This document shows, piece after piece, positions 26,005-34,068 of a stretch of DNA of 64,000 nucleotides; the stretch's first letter is position 1; every line of letters begins with the position of its first letter. Below the pieces are notes generated by a model. The model made no database searches, had not been told where the DNA came from, and saw only the letters and a program-made list of their open reading frames with translations. The position numbers were made by a program, and so were the translations under genes. Origin of the DNA: Nocardia xishanensis NBRC 101358 (GTDB lineage Bacteria; Actinomycetota; Actinomycetes; Mycobacteriales; Mycobacteriaceae); contig NZ_BDCF01000017.1 in the NCBI RefSeq assembly GCF_001613365.1, positions 1 through 64,000 on the forward strand, written 5' to 3'.

Positions 26005-26490
26005 TTAGCCGCGGGGAGATGCCCGCCGCGCAGCGGCGGTCGTCTTGCTCGCGGCTTTCTTTGTCGCCCGCGCTGGGCGAGGTGTCTCAGCGAGGGGTTC
26101 GGCGTTTGCTTCGTCGATCTGGCGCGCGATCGTCGTGACACCGAGTCGGCGTGCGACCTCGACCACAAGGTCACTGTCCGTCAGCTGAAGAGCCGGATCT
26201 GTGGTCGTGATCGCCTGTCCCAACTCTTTGGCTGTGGCGAAGCCGGCGGCGATGAAGACTTCCGGAATTGGTCGGTTGAATGTTTCGGCGATGGCGCGAG
26301 CCAGCTCTACCTTCGGCTGGACGGGGTTGTTCTGCCAGTAGAAGATCGTCGATGGCCTGATGTCGAGTCGCTTCGCAAGTTGGGTGACCGAGTCGATGCC
26401 CTCCACATACATTAGGTTTTCGATCCATCTCCACCAGGGAGTGGGCGTGGCGCCCTCGCTGCTGTCTTCAGTTGTGGGCCGGTCGGTCAC
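26005..26490 (-). CDS. immunity-repressor-like HTH protein
   Basis: 161 residues. WRWIENLMYVEGIDSVTQLAKRLDIRPSTIFYWQNN forms an HTH of the type seen in actinophage repressors, followed by a helical domain FNRPIPEVFIAAGFATAKELGQ. The basic tail is TKKAASKTTAAARRASPRG. GTG start with AAGG upstream. It faces the rightward early operon across a region carrying TTGCATTCA-type sites, the position expected of a phage master repressor. The role is inferred from context and fold. Confidence 0.7.
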   Translation of the reverse strand: MTDRPTTEDSSEGATPTPWWRWIENLMYVEGIDSVTQLAKRLDIRPSTIFYWQNNPVQPKVELARAIAETFNRPIPEVFIAAGFATAKELGQAITTTDPALQLTDSDLVVEVARRLGVTTIARQIDEANAEPLAETPRPARATKKAASKTTAAARRASPRG

Positions 26491-26714
26491 TGGGTTGCCT
26501 TTCGTCGCACATCTCTACTCGACGGTAGGGAAGTGATAGTGGACTGATGGTATCGCCAGACCATTGAATGCGACACACCCGAAACAACCGTCCAGGTGTG
26601 CACTGGCTCACAGTCTATCGAAATGTGCTGGTAAACGCCATGCGGTGCATGCGAAGGCGTACTCCGGACGACTGAATGTCCGCACCGCCTTGTTGTGCAG
26701 TTCATGAAATACGA

Positions 26715-26743
26715 TTGCATTCACTGGATGCGACACGTAGTCT
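26715..26743 (+). promoter_or_regulatory. rightward early promoter with embedded operator
   Basis: -35 TTGCAT (26715-26720), 17-base spacer, -10 TAGTCT (26738-26743). The -35 and the adjoining bases form the complement of GTGAATGCAATCG, a 13-mer present again at 51691-51703. The promoter points to the YqaJ/RecT operon. The overlap of promoter and repeated motif suggests repression by a phage regulator. Confidence 0.6.
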
Positions 26744-26765
26744 GAAGTGGTCCGATACGAAAAAT

Positions 26766-26795
26766 GCCCGTCCCCCACTGGCATGGGAGACGGGC
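26766..26795 (+). repeat. leader hairpin, copy A of a repeated stem-loop
   Basis: GCCCGTC (26766-26772) pairs with GACGGGC (26789-26795); inside it CCCCCACTGG and CATGGGA lie opposite each other. The core CCCCACTG-CA-TGGG-GGGCTGA recurs in the hairpin at 31512-31545. It lies 28 bases before the first start codon of the operon. Confidence 0.5.
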
Positions 26796-26823
26796 TGACC
26801 TACCACGAAAGCGACCACGTGGC

Positions 26824-27033
26824 ATGTCCAAACCACACGATACCTCACTCGTCCAACGCGCCCTCAGCGCGCAAGACAGCGTCGGCTGGACCGACTTCTC
26901 CGACCACTCGGCAGCCGCACAGTCGGTGACCGACCTTGCTCGGTTCGTCACCGAACTCGCCCGCCGAGTGCAGCAGCAGGACGCTGAGATTACCTCTCTG
27001 CGCCGCCGCATCAAGGACGTGGAGCGCCCCTGA
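26824..27033 (+). CDS. small coiled-coil protein
   Basis: 69 residues beginning SKPHDTSLVQRALSAQDSVGW. The second half, SVTDLARFVTELARRVQQQDAEITSLRRRIKDVE, has heptad spacing typical of a coiled coil. First gene of the rightward operon. The upstream ATG at 26764 would run through the hairpin and is unlikely. Its stop overlaps the next start (TGATG). Confidence 0.6.
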   Translation: MSKPHDTSLVQRALSAQDSVGWTDFSDHSAAAQSVTDLARFVTELARRVQQQDAEITSLRRRIKDVERP

Positions 27034-27149
27034 TGCGCAACCTCATCGAACACGTCATCGCCGCCGTCTCCGTCATCGCCTACGGGGCACTCCTCGGCTC
27101 TCTCGCCTGGCTCCTCGACTGGAGCGGAACCCTCTGGAGCACATGGTGA
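27033..27149 (+). CDS. 38-residue membrane microprotein
   Basis: One hydrophobic helix (HVIAAVSVIAYGALLGSLAWLL) followed by the Trp-rich end DWSGTLWSTW. The start shares its A with the preceding stop, and its end overlaps the YqaJ start, so it is embedded in a tight coupling chain. No homologue recognised. Confidence 0.5.
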   Translation: MRNLIEHVIAAVSVIAYGALLGSLAWLLDWSGTLWSTW

Positions 27150-28066
27150 TTCGTGAACTCGACGGCATCGAACTTGCCGACATCATCGAACCCGGGTCAC
27201 CCGAATGGTGGTCACGCATGAGCGCGTCGAAAGTCTCAGCGGTGCTTGGCCTGTCGCGGTGGGAATCCCCGTTCTCCATCTGGCACAAGATGGCCGGACA
27301 CATCCCAGACCTCGAACAGACCGAGGAACAAGCACGCGGCCACTACCTCGAACCTGCCATCGCCGCATGGTTCGCCGACCAGCACCCCGACTGGACCGTC
27401 CGCAAAACCGGAACCTGGCAACACCGTGCGCGCACCTGGCAGATCGCGTCACCAGACGCTGCCATCTGGGTACCCACGCGCGCCGGGCTGGAGATCCGTG
27501 TGGGGGAGTGGAAGACCGACGCCGACTCCGACACCGAGTGGGGTGAACCCGGAACCGACGAAATCCCGGTCGGCTACCGAGCCCAGGTCATGTGGACCAT
27601 GGACACGATCGGCGCCCGGACCGCGCACGTCGCGATGCTCGGCGCCTACCTGTCGTTCCGCGAATACGTCGTCCACTACGACCCCAAAGAAGCGGCAGAC
27701 ATCCGCCAGCGCGTCACCGCGTTCATGGACAGCCTCCCAACCGGCGGTCGACCGCAACCGCCAGACCTGGATCGGCACACCGCCACCTACCAGACGGTGA
27801 GAGCGCTCAACCCCGACATCGTTGACGAAGAAGTCGAACTGACCGAAGCGACCGCACTCCGCTACCTCAACGCGATCGACGCCGAAGCCGACGCCATCGC
27901 CGAACGCATCGGCGCCACAGCGCAACTCGCGCACGAAATCGGTGACGGACGCTACGGCCGATTCCGGGGCGTCAACATCGCCCGCCGCCAACAGAAACGA
28001 GGCGGCACACCCTTCGTCACCCAAACCCGGAAACGCCCCGAACTTCACCACGGAGAAGCAGCATGA
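27143..28066 (+). CDS. YqaJ-type phage exonuclease (recombination)
   Basis: 307 residues. The fold of lambda-exonuclease-like PD-(D/E)XK enzymes is indicated by SASKVSAVLGLS near residue 28, Glu70 in YLEPAIAAWF, Asp105 in ASPDAAIW and the Glu122-Trp-Lys124 pair in VGEWKTDAD. It would resect DNA ends to give single strands for the RecT protein encoded directly downstream (4-base overlap). The exonuclease plus annealase pair drives phage homologous recombination or recircularisation. Confidence 0.85.
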   Translation: MVIRELDGIELADIIEPGSPEWWSRMSASKVSAVLGLSRWESPFSIWHKMAGHIPDLEQTEEQARGHYLEPAIAAWFADQHPDWTVRKTGTWQHRARTWQIASPDAAIWVPTRAGLEIRVGEWKTDADSDTEWGEPGTDEIPVGYRAQVMWTMDTIGARTAHVAMLGAYLSFREYVVHYDPKEAADIRQRVTAFMDSLPTGGRPQPPDLDRHTATYQTVRALNPDIVDEEVELTEATALRYLNAIDAEADAIAERIGATAQLAHEIGDGRYGRFRGVNIARRQQKRGGTPFVTQTRKRPELHHGEAA

Positions 28067-28932
28067 CCACCTCAACCTCTCAGGCCGTCGCCAAACAGGA
28101 CCACTCGCCGCGCGGAATGATCGCCCAATACCAGGGCGACTTCGCGCAGGTCATGCCCTCCCACATCCGACCCGAAACCTGGGTCAGGATCGCGCAAGGC
28201 GCCCTGAAGAAGGGCAAGAAGCAGGGCGACTACTACGAACTCGAAATCGCAGCCATGAACAACCCCGGCGTTTTCATGGCCGCCCTGCTCGACGCCGCCC
28301 GCCTCGGCCTCGAACCAGGGACGGAGGAATTTTGGCTTACGCCCCGAAAGGTCAAGGGCCGCCTGGAAATCCTCGGCATCCCTGGCTACCGGGGGATCAT
28401 CAAGCTCATCTACAACGCGGGCTTCGTTTCGTCCGTTGTTGCCGAATGCGTGTACTCCAACGACCGGTTCACCTACCACCCCGGACGTGACCAGTACCCG
28501 CAACACGAAATCGACTGGGACTCCGAAGACCGCGGCAAGCTGCGTCTCGTCTATGCGTACGCGCGGATGAAGGATGGCTCTTACTCGAAGGTTGTCGTGC
28601 TGAACCGCCACGACATCAAGCGGATCAAGGAATCGTCGCAGGGCTCGAACTCCGAGTACTCGCCGTGGCAGAAGCATGAGGCCGCGATGTGGCTCAAGTC
28701 CGCGGTGCGGCAGCTCGCGAAGTGGGTTCCGACGTCCACCGAGATCCGCAACGACGCGAAGGTCGTCGAGTCCAAGCGGGTTCAGCAGGAGGAGTTCACG
28801 GCACCTGCCTTGGTGGAAGCCGACCCGGTCTTGGAAGGCGAACTCGTCGACGACGGGGTGACCGACGCGCCGGCCGCCTACTACGAGGACGCCGCCGACG
28901 GTGGCATGTTCCCGCCGGACCCGGAGGCGTGA
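28063..28932 (+). CDS. recT: RecT-family single-strand annealing protein
   Basis: 289 residues. Family signatures: FAQVMPSHIRPETWVRIA, DAARLGLEPGTEEFWLTPR, EILGIPGYRGIIKLIYNAG and a PWQKHEAAMWLKSAVRQLAKWVP block close to the conserved end of the annealase domain. The acidic tail VEADPVLEGELVDD may recruit partners. It anneals complementary strands together with the upstream exonuclease. Confidence 0.92.
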   Translation: MTTSTSQAVAKQDHSPRGMIAQYQGDFAQVMPSHIRPETWVRIAQGALKKGKKQGDYYELEIAAMNNPGVFMAALLDAARLGLEPGTEEFWLTPRKVKGRLEILGIPGYRGIIKLIYNAGFVSSVVAECVYSNDRFTYHPGRDQYPQHEIDWDSEDRGKLRLVYAYARMKDGSYSKVVVLNRHDIKRIKESSQGSNSEYSPWQKHEAAMWLKSAVRQLAKWVPTSTEIRNDAKVVESKRVQQEEFTAPALVEADPVLEGELVDDGVTDAPAAYYEDAADGGMFPPDPEA

Positions 28933-28935
28933 GCC

Positions 28936-29154
28936 GTGAACGTTGTGAACCTCGATCCCCCAGAGGCAGGCGCCTGGCTCGTGTTCCCAGAAGCGGGGAA
29001 GCGGGCCGGGGAAGGCGGCGACTGCTACCAAGTCACCTACTTCGATGACGAACTCGCAGCCCTCCGCTACGCCAACCAGCGCAACGGATATCGCGCAGTG
29101 CCGATCAAGCCAGGCCAAACGATCCTCGACGCGATCGGAGCAACCTTTGACTAG
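28936..29154 (+). CDS. small acidic uncharacterised protein
   Basis: 72 residues with FDDELAALRYANQRNGYRAVPIKPGQTIL, a short pattern repeated in many actinophage early proteins. GTG start four bases after recT. No motif that indicates function. Confidence 0.6.
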   Translation: MNVVNLDPPEAGAWLVFPEAGKRAGEGGDCYQVTYFDDELAALRYANQRNGYRAVPIKPGQTILDAIGATFD

Positions 29155-29839
29155 TTGGACAACCATGCCCCTCGCGGCCTTCGATTTGGAGACGACGGGA
29201 ATATCGGTCGAGTCCGACCGCATCGTCACCGCATCCATCGTGCGCATCGACGGCGGGGATGTCCGGGCGCGCAATTGGATCGCGCATCCCGGCATCCCTA
29301 TCCCGCCGGCATCCACAGAGGTACACGGCATCACCGATGAGTACGTCGAGAAGCATGGCCGTCCGCACGCGGATGTGGTGTCGGAAGTGGTGTCCGAGCT
29401 GTACGCCTGCTGGGCTGAGGGCCGATGCGTCGCTGTCTACAACGGCAGCTTCGATCTCAGCCTGTTGGCCACGCATGCACCCGATTTCGAGGTCCGCGGC
29501 CTCGTGGTGGATGGCTTTGTGCTGGACAAGCACTACGACAAGTACCGCAAGGGTTCCCGGAAGCTGTCCGCAGTGTGCATCCATTACGGCATCCGATTGG
29601 ATGACGCCCACGATGCGCAAGCGGATGCGACCGCGGCGGCACGGCTGGCGTGGAAGCTGCCGCGCGTCTTCCCCGAGCTTGCCGCCTACACCGCATCAGA
29701 TCTGATGCGCGCACAAGAGAGCTGGTACCGCGAACAGGCGCACAGCCTCATCGACTACCTCCGCCGCAACGACCGGCCGTTCGAGGACGTCCGTGCCGAT
29801 TGGCCCATCGCACGAGCAACCGAAAGCAAAGCAGCATGA
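29147..29839 (+). CDS. DnaQ-like 3'-5' exonuclease
   Basis: 230 residues from TTG at 29147 (GGAG six bases upstream) or 224 from ATG at 29165. The Trp-containing start and PLAAFDLETTG fit the actinophage family better with the TTG. ExoI is FDLETTG, ExoII is YNGSFDLSLL, and ExoIII is HDAQADATAAARL. These DEDD acidic residues bind two metals. A stand-alone proofreading-like nuclease for phage replication or repair. Confidence 0.85.
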   Translation: MTSWTTMPLAAFDLETTGISVESDRIVTASIVRIDGGDVRARNWIAHPGIPIPPASTEVHGITDEYVEKHGRPHADVVSEVVSELYACWAEGRCVAVYNGSFDLSLLATHAPDFEVRGLVVDGFVLDKHYDKYRKGSRKLSAVCIHYGIRLDDAHDAQADATAAARLAWKLPRVFPELAAYTASDLMRAQESWYREQAHSLIDYLRRNDRPFEDVRADWPIARATESKAA

Positions 29840-30693
29840 GCAAGCGTCACGAACTTGAGTGGAGACAGCCCACCGCCGTGGGGCGCCGGAAGTCGACCCA
29901 GCCGCGGCTCGGGAAACCGAAGGCGCAGAAACGAGCACGACTCCGCGAGGCGCGAGGGATCCCCCGCATGGTTCCAGCCGCGCGGCCCGCGGCCCATGCC
30001 CGCCAGCTCCGCGCATGGGGATTCAGCGACTTCGCGATCGCGGCTGCCGCTGGAATCGACCAGAAGGCAGTGTGGAATATCCGCCACGAAAGCTACGAAA
30101 CGACCACGATCGACTGCGCCGCTCGAATCATGTCGGTCACGCATGTTCCGGTGCCTAGCCAAACCGGTATGAAGGTGCCCAGTGTCGGCACTCAACGCCG
30201 AATCCAAGCACTTGGCGCAATCGGGTGGCGCCACGACGACATCGCAGCACTCCTCACGGTTTCCCCTAGGCAAGTTGGCCTGTACGCGCAGCGTCGCTGG
30301 GTCTTCTTCGAGACCTGGCAAGCGATCAAGAACATCTACGACAAGTTGTCCGGCACACCAGGTCCCAGCCGACTCGGTGAACTGAAGGCCCGCAAACGCG
30401 GCTACGCGACACCGCTCGCGTGGGAAGGCCGCGACATCGACCATCCCGACCACCAGCCGGACATGAGCGCCAGCGACAGCGGCGAACAACCCGACCTCGT
30501 TTTGGTAGAACGCATCCTCGCTGGCGAACACCGAGGCGACATACCGAAGGCCGAACGCCAAGCGGTTCTCGACCACGCGGTCTCCAACGGCTGGACCTAT
30601 CCCCGGCTCAGCAAAGCCATGAACATGACCCCGCAGACCGCAGACCGGGCATTGGTTCGTCACCGTAAGAAGATTCGAGAGGCGGCAGCATGA
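29836..30693 (+). CDS. HTH DNA-binding protein, first of a paralogous pair
   Basis: 285 residues. A basic N-terminus (QKRARLREARG), then two HTH-like segments around RQLRAWGFSDFAIAAAAGIDQKAVWNI and RIQALGAIGWRHDDIAALLTVSPRQVG. Next come YDKLSGTPGPS and PLAWEGRDIDHPDHQPD, shared with the next gene, and a C-terminal HTH (YPRLSKAMNMTPQTADRALVRH). Probably a phage regulator or replication accessory. ATGA overlap with the exonuclease gene. Confidence 0.7.
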   Translation: MSKRHELEWRQPTAVGRRKSTQPRLGKPKAQKRARLREARGIPRMVPAARPAAHARQLRAWGFSDFAIAAAAGIDQKAVWNIRHESYETTTIDCAARIMSVTHVPVPSQTGMKVPSVGTQRRIQALGAIGWRHDDIAALLTVSPRQVGLYAQRRWVFFETWQAIKNIYDKLSGTPGPSRLGELKARKRGYATPLAWEGRDIDHPDHQPDMSASDSGEQPDLVLVERILAGEHRGDIPKAERQAVLDHAVSNGWTYPRLSKAMNMTPQTADRALVRHRKKIREAAA

Positions 30694-31499
30694 GCCAGCT
30701 CAGCTACCGATCGAAGCTGAACAAGCTGTACGAATGGCGGAAACTCAACGGAATCCCTTCCGTCGTCGATGCCACACCCATCCTCGCGCACATCCTTGAG
30801 CTGAAAGCCCTCGGACTCACCGACTCGATGATCGCACGCGCAGCTGAATGCTCTTCGCGGTCAATCGGATTCATTGTGGACGGCACAACCAAAGTGGTGC
30901 GTGTACCGCTGGCCGGACGAATCCTTGCCGTCAACCACCTGCCCGACCCTCGCCAACATTGGGTGCTTACTGTAGGCGCCCGGCGCCGCATCCGTGCGCT
31001 CTCAGCCATCGGGTGGCCCACCAAAATGTTGGCGTCACGCCTCGGTATGTCGAGCCGTCACAAGCTCAACGAATCCATCAAATCCGGCTACATGACCTAC
31101 ACCCGCTGGGCGCAGATTCGAGACCTCTACGACGAGCTGTCCGGCACACCAGGTCCGAGCCCCAAAAGCGTCGAACGCTCGCAGCAACTCATGCACGCAC
31201 CACCGCTGGCCTGGGACGGGATCGACATCGACCACCCGCACAGCCAGCCGAACTGGCAAGCCATGGGAGTGAAACTCGCTGACCGCCCTGTGTGCGTCAA
31301 GGGCCACCAGTACACCCCAGAAAACACCGGCCGCGACGATCGCGGAAACCGGTACTGCCGCATCTGCCGCCGCAACTCCAACGCACGTCGACGTGCGGAA
31401 ATAGCCGCACAGAAGGCGGCAGGACGACAGGAAAGCCGGTTGGACAAGCCGAATAGGCTGAAAGCAATTGAGGCACGCGAAAATACGCATTGCGCCTGA
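30690..31499 (+). CDS. HTH DNA-binding protein with zinc-knuckle tail, second of the pair
   Basis: 269 residues. The HTH segments (LELKALGLTDSMIARAAECSSRSIGF and RRIRALSAIGWPTKMLASRLGMS) and the block YDELSGTPGPS ... PLAWDGIDIDHPHSQP align with the preceding protein, showing tandem duplication. Its C-terminus differs: CVKGHQYTPENTG with YCRICRRNSNARRR is a Cys-x3-His/Cys-x2-Cys zinc site as in HNH-like actinophage proteins. ATGA overlap with its paralogue. Confidence 0.7.
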   Translation: MSQLSYRSKLNKLYEWRKLNGIPSVVDATPILAHILELKALGLTDSMIARAAECSSRSIGFIVDGTTKVVRVPLAGRILAVNHLPDPRQHWVLTVGARRRIRALSAIGWPTKMLASRLGMSSRHKLNESIKSGYMTYTRWAQIRDLYDELSGTPGPSPKSVERSQQLMHAPPLAWDGIDIDHPHSQPNWQAMGVKLADRPVCVKGHQYTPENTGRDDRGNRYCRICRRNSNARRRAEIAAQKAAGRQESRLDKPNRLKAIEARENTHCA

Positions 31500-31511
31500 G
31501 CCCTTAAAGCA

Positions 31512-31545
31512 GTTCAGCCCCCCACTGCCACATGGGGGGCTGAAC
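31512..31545 (+). repeat. perfect 12-bp hairpin, copy B of the repeated stem-loop
   Basis: GTTCAGCCCCCC (31512-31523) pairs with GGGGGGCTGAAC (31534-31545) around a ten-base loop ACTGCCACAT. No T-run follows. Core and loop resemble the hairpin at 26766-26795. Confidence 0.6.
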
Positions 31546-31552
31546 AAAGTCT

Positions 31553-31620
31553 CACGCATTACCGGATGCGTGACGCCGAACCGTAGGAGTGCGGTCGGCA
31601 TACGGCCCATGGGAGGGGCC
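31553..31620 (+). promoter_or_regulatory. structured leader with a Shine-Dalgarno-masking stem
   Basis: CACGCAT (31553-31559) pairs with ATGCGTG (31566-31572). GGCCC (31604-31608) pairs with GGGCC (31616-31620), which covers part of GGGAGGGG, the probable ribosome-binding site of the 31628 gene. Together with the 31512-31545 hairpin this makes three stems in a 128-base leader. Confidence 0.45.
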
Positions 31621-31627
31621 ATACACC

Positions 31628-31909
31628 ATGATTCTACCATCTGACCGCCGCATCACCCAGATGACCGCGGCGCACATTCAGAACCTCTTCCGCGACATCG
31701 CAACCCACTACGGGCACACCATCGACGCGCGTGACGCACCCGTGTGGCTCGCCGAAGCCCACCGCGCATGGACCTGGAACGGGGCAGTCGCCGACTGGGA
31801 CCTCGTCCACGCCATCGACGACTACTTCAAAGCCGGGAACGCTGAGCCGATTACGCCGGCGGCGATCACCGCAATCATCCGCTCCTACTACGGGCAGGGG
31901 GCTGCGTGA
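31628..31909 (+). CDS. uncharacterised small protein
   Basis: 93 residues; ILPSDRRITQMTAAHIQNLFRDIATHYGHTID then WTWNGAVADWDLVHAIDDYF and a C-terminal helix PAAITAIIRSYYG. Similar short proteins precede replication initiators in several actinophages, so a loader or accessory role is possible but unproven. GTGA overlap with the next gene. Confidence 0.6.
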   Translation: MILPSDRRITQMTAAHIQNLFRDIATHYGHTIDARDAPVWLAEAHRAWTWNGAVADWDLVHAIDDYFKAGNAEPITPAAITAIIRSYYGQGAA

Positions 31910-32754
31910 GCATTCAAGCGACCCGATGGGCTGCACGCAAAGTACTCATCGAAGACGGGACGCTGAAATGCGTCCTGCTGATCATGGCCGACGCCGCGGG
32001 CAAACACGGCGAAGGTGTCTGGCTGTCGCAAGAAACGCTCGCCTCCCGGACCGGATTCACCGACCGAACCATCCGGCGCTCGCTCGACAAACTCAAGGCG
32101 CTCGGCCTGATCCGGCCCGGAAACCCCGACCTCGTCGCCCACCTCCCCAAGGATGAACGACCTCTCGTCTGGAACCTGGTGCTGACGCGCACGATCGACC
32201 AGGGCGAAGTACAGCGCACGCCACGCAAGCTCACCAGAAAGACCGCCACACCCCCGGACACTGAGTCCAAAAAGGACCGGACACTGAGTCCAAAAGGACC
32301 GGACACTGAGTCCAAAACCCCCGGACTCAGTGTCCGACAAAGCGTTAATGAAGCGTTAGTAGAAGCAAAGCGCGTTCGCGAACCGCGTCAGTCACCGCTC
32401 CTCGCCCTCGTGCCCGACCTCGCACAGACGGTCGAGGAAACAGACCTCTTCGAGAAGTTCTGGGACGCCTACCCCAAACACGCCAAACGCGACGACGCTC
32501 GCAAAGCCTGGGACGAAGCCATCAGCAGCGGCGCTGACCCCCAAGCCGTCATCGACGCAGCAGCCCGGTTCGCCGCAGACCCCGAAACCCAGCAGCTCAT
32601 GAACAACCCCGAAAAGCGGCGCTACGTGCAATTCGCACGCACCTGGCTCAACGACCACGCCTGGAAAGACTGGAGCACCCCCCTCCGCGCAGTCTCCGGC
32701 GACAACTACCAGCAGCCGCGGCGCCCCATCAACCCCAACTGGCAAGAGATCTGA
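31906..32754 (+). CDS. phage replication initiator (HTH-36 type) containing the putative origin
   Basis: 282 residues. N-terminal winged HTH (residues about 5-75: LLIMADAAGKHGEGVWLSQETLASRTGFTDRTIRRSLDKLKALGLI), a low-complexity linker (residues 112-145), and a C-terminal domain starting LFEKFWDAYPKHAKRDDARKAWDEAI, common to actinophage and Gram-positive phage replication proteins. The linker is encoded by iterons, as in lambda gene O. It should bind the origin and recruit the downstream ATPase/helicase. Confidence 0.8.
   Translation: MSIQATRWAARKVLIEDGTLKCVLLIMADAAGKHGEGVWLSQETLASRTGFTDRTIRRSLDKLKALGLIRPGNPDLVAHLPKDERPLVWNLVLTRTIDQGEVQRTPRKLTRKTATPPDTESKKDRTLSPKGPDTESKTPGLSVRQSVNEALVEAKRVREPRQSPLLALVPDLAQTVEETDLFEKFWDAYPKHAKRDDARKAWDEAISSGADPQAVIDAAARFAADPETQQLMNNPEKRRYVQFARTWLNDHAWKDWSTPLRAVSGDNYQQPRRPINPNWQEI
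32254..32336. repeat. iterons, candidate phage replication origin
   Basis: Three direct copies of CCGGACACTGAGTCCAAAA at 32254-32272, 32277-32295 and 32299-32317 (spacing 23 and 22 bases), plus an inverted copy GGACTCAGTGTCCG at 32323-32336. Because the spacing is not a multiple of three, successive copies are read in different frames (PDTESKK, RTLSPK, PDTESK), so the DNA rather than the protein is conserved. An AT-richer stretch with GTTAATGAAGCGTTAG follows. Confidence 0.75.
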
Positions 32755-32763
32755 GGCCACGCC

Positions 32764-34068
32764 ATGACCGAGAACCTCACCTACGACTACACCGCCGAAC
32801 AAGCCGTCATCGGCGCCGTCATGCTCGCCCCCGAACAGACTGCCACCCACTTCCTCGGCATCCGGCCAGAAGACTGGTACACCCCCGTCTTCCGCGACAC
32901 AGCCGCCGTCATCCGCGGTCTCATGGCCGACGGCAAACCCATCGAACCCGCAACCGTCCTCGTCGAAGCCCAAAACCGTGGCCTCGTCGGCCGCAAGATC
33001 CAACCAGTCGCGCTCTTCGAAGCCCAGCAAGCCGCCGCCGTTCCCGCCTCCGTGCCCGTCCTCGCCGAACGCATCCGCAACCTCTCCGCCGCCCGCAAAC
33101 TCTCCGAAACCGGCATCCGCCTCGCCCAACGCATGGACAGCGCCTGGACCTCAGGCGCCGACCGCGCCGACATCGACGACGCCATCGCCGCCACCCGCCG
33201 CGCATGCGACGAAGCCGAACAAATCGCCGCCGACCCCACCAGCAACCCACCAACACCCATGGGCGACTTCCTCGCCCAACCCTCACACCACAACTGGATC
33301 GTCCCCGGCCTCCTCGAACGCATGGACCGCATCGTCCTCACCGGAGCCGAAGGCGGCGGCAAAAGTGTCCTCTGCACACAAATAGCGACCACCCTCGCCG
33401 CGGGACTTCACCCGTTCACCGGAAACCTCCTCGGCTCAGACGGATACCGGGCGCGCGTCCTCGTGATCGACTGCGAGAACAGCCCGTCCCAATCCCGGCG
33501 CCGCTACAAATGGGTCACCCGCATGGTCAACGACCGGCGCACCAACCACGGACTCCAACCAGTCGACTGGAACGAGTCGATGAGCATCGAAGTCCGCCCC
33601 GCCGGCATCGACCTCCGCGCAGGCGACGACGCTGCATGGCTCGAACGCGCCATCGCCGACACAAACCCCGACCTTCTCGTCCTCGGCCCGCTCTACAAAC
33701 TCCACCGCATGAACCCCAACGACGAGCAGCCCGCGCGAGACGTTGTCTGGGTGCTTGACGGACTCCGCGAACGGTACGGGTTCGCGCTCCTCACCGAAGC
33801 CCACGCAGGCAAATCCACCACAGGCGACGGACGCCGCAACATGTCGCCCATCGGCGCAAGCCTGTGGCTGCGCTGGAGCGAATTCGGATTCGGGCTCGCC
33901 CGCGCAGCCGACGACCCCGGCAAAGGCCGCGCCGAAATCGTCGACGTCGTGTCCTGGCGAGGCGCCCGAGAAGAACGCGACTGGCCGTCGAAACTCCAGT
34001 TCTCCCACATCCTTCCGTGGATGCCCTCCGACCCCGACTACTACGACCAGGCAAGGCGGTCGCAGTGA
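32764..34068 (+). CDS. DnaB-N / RepA-like replicative ATPase
   Basis: 434 residues. An N-terminal DnaB-like helical domain (EQAVIGAVMLAPEQTATHFLGIRPEDWYTPVFRDTAAVI) is followed by an AAA_25/RecA-type core. Walker A is GAEGGGKSV near residue 198, Walker B is LLVLGPLYKL near residue 303, and the sensor-like histidine is in LLTEAHAGK. Probably the phage helicase or helicase loader acting with the initiator ten bases upstream. Confidence 0.85.
   Translation: MTENLTYDYTAEQAVIGAVMLAPEQTATHFLGIRPEDWYTPVFRDTAAVIRGLMADGKPIEPATVLVEAQNRGLVGRKIQPVALFEAQQAAAVPASVPVLAERIRNLSAARKLSETGIRLAQRMDSAWTSGADRADIDDAIAATRRACDEAEQIAADPTSNPPTPMGDFLAQPSHHNWIVPGLLERMDRIVLTGAEGGGKSVLCTQIATTLAAGLHPFTGNLLGSDGYRARVLVIDCENSPSQSRRRYKWVTRMVNDRRTNHGLQPVDWNESMSIEVRPAGIDLRAGDDAAWLERAIADTNPDLLVLGPLYKLHRMNPNDEQPARDVVWVLDGLRERYGFALLTEAHAGKSTTGDGRRNMSPIGASLWLRWSEFGFGLARAADDPGKGRAEIVDVVSWRGAREERDWPSKLQFSHILPWMPSDPDYYDQARRSQ

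Larger units (their letters stand above)
26491..26823. other. early control region between repressor and rightward operon
   Basis: About 330 bases with no supported gene. It holds a TTGAATGCGAC site (26564-26574), the rightward promoter at 26715-26743, and a hairpin at 26766-26795 in the leader of the early operon. GAATGCGACAC (26567-26577) and GGATGCGACAC (26727-26737) are near-identical direct repeats. Confidence 0.55.

Noticed and set aside
26487..26720. Leftward 77-codon frame upstream of the repressor
   Set aside because: It covers promoter-operator sequence and has no RBS or homology.
32254..32336. CRISPR array
   Set aside because: Three short direct repeats with 3-4-base gaps and one inverted copy are iterons, not a repeat-spacer array; no cas genes.
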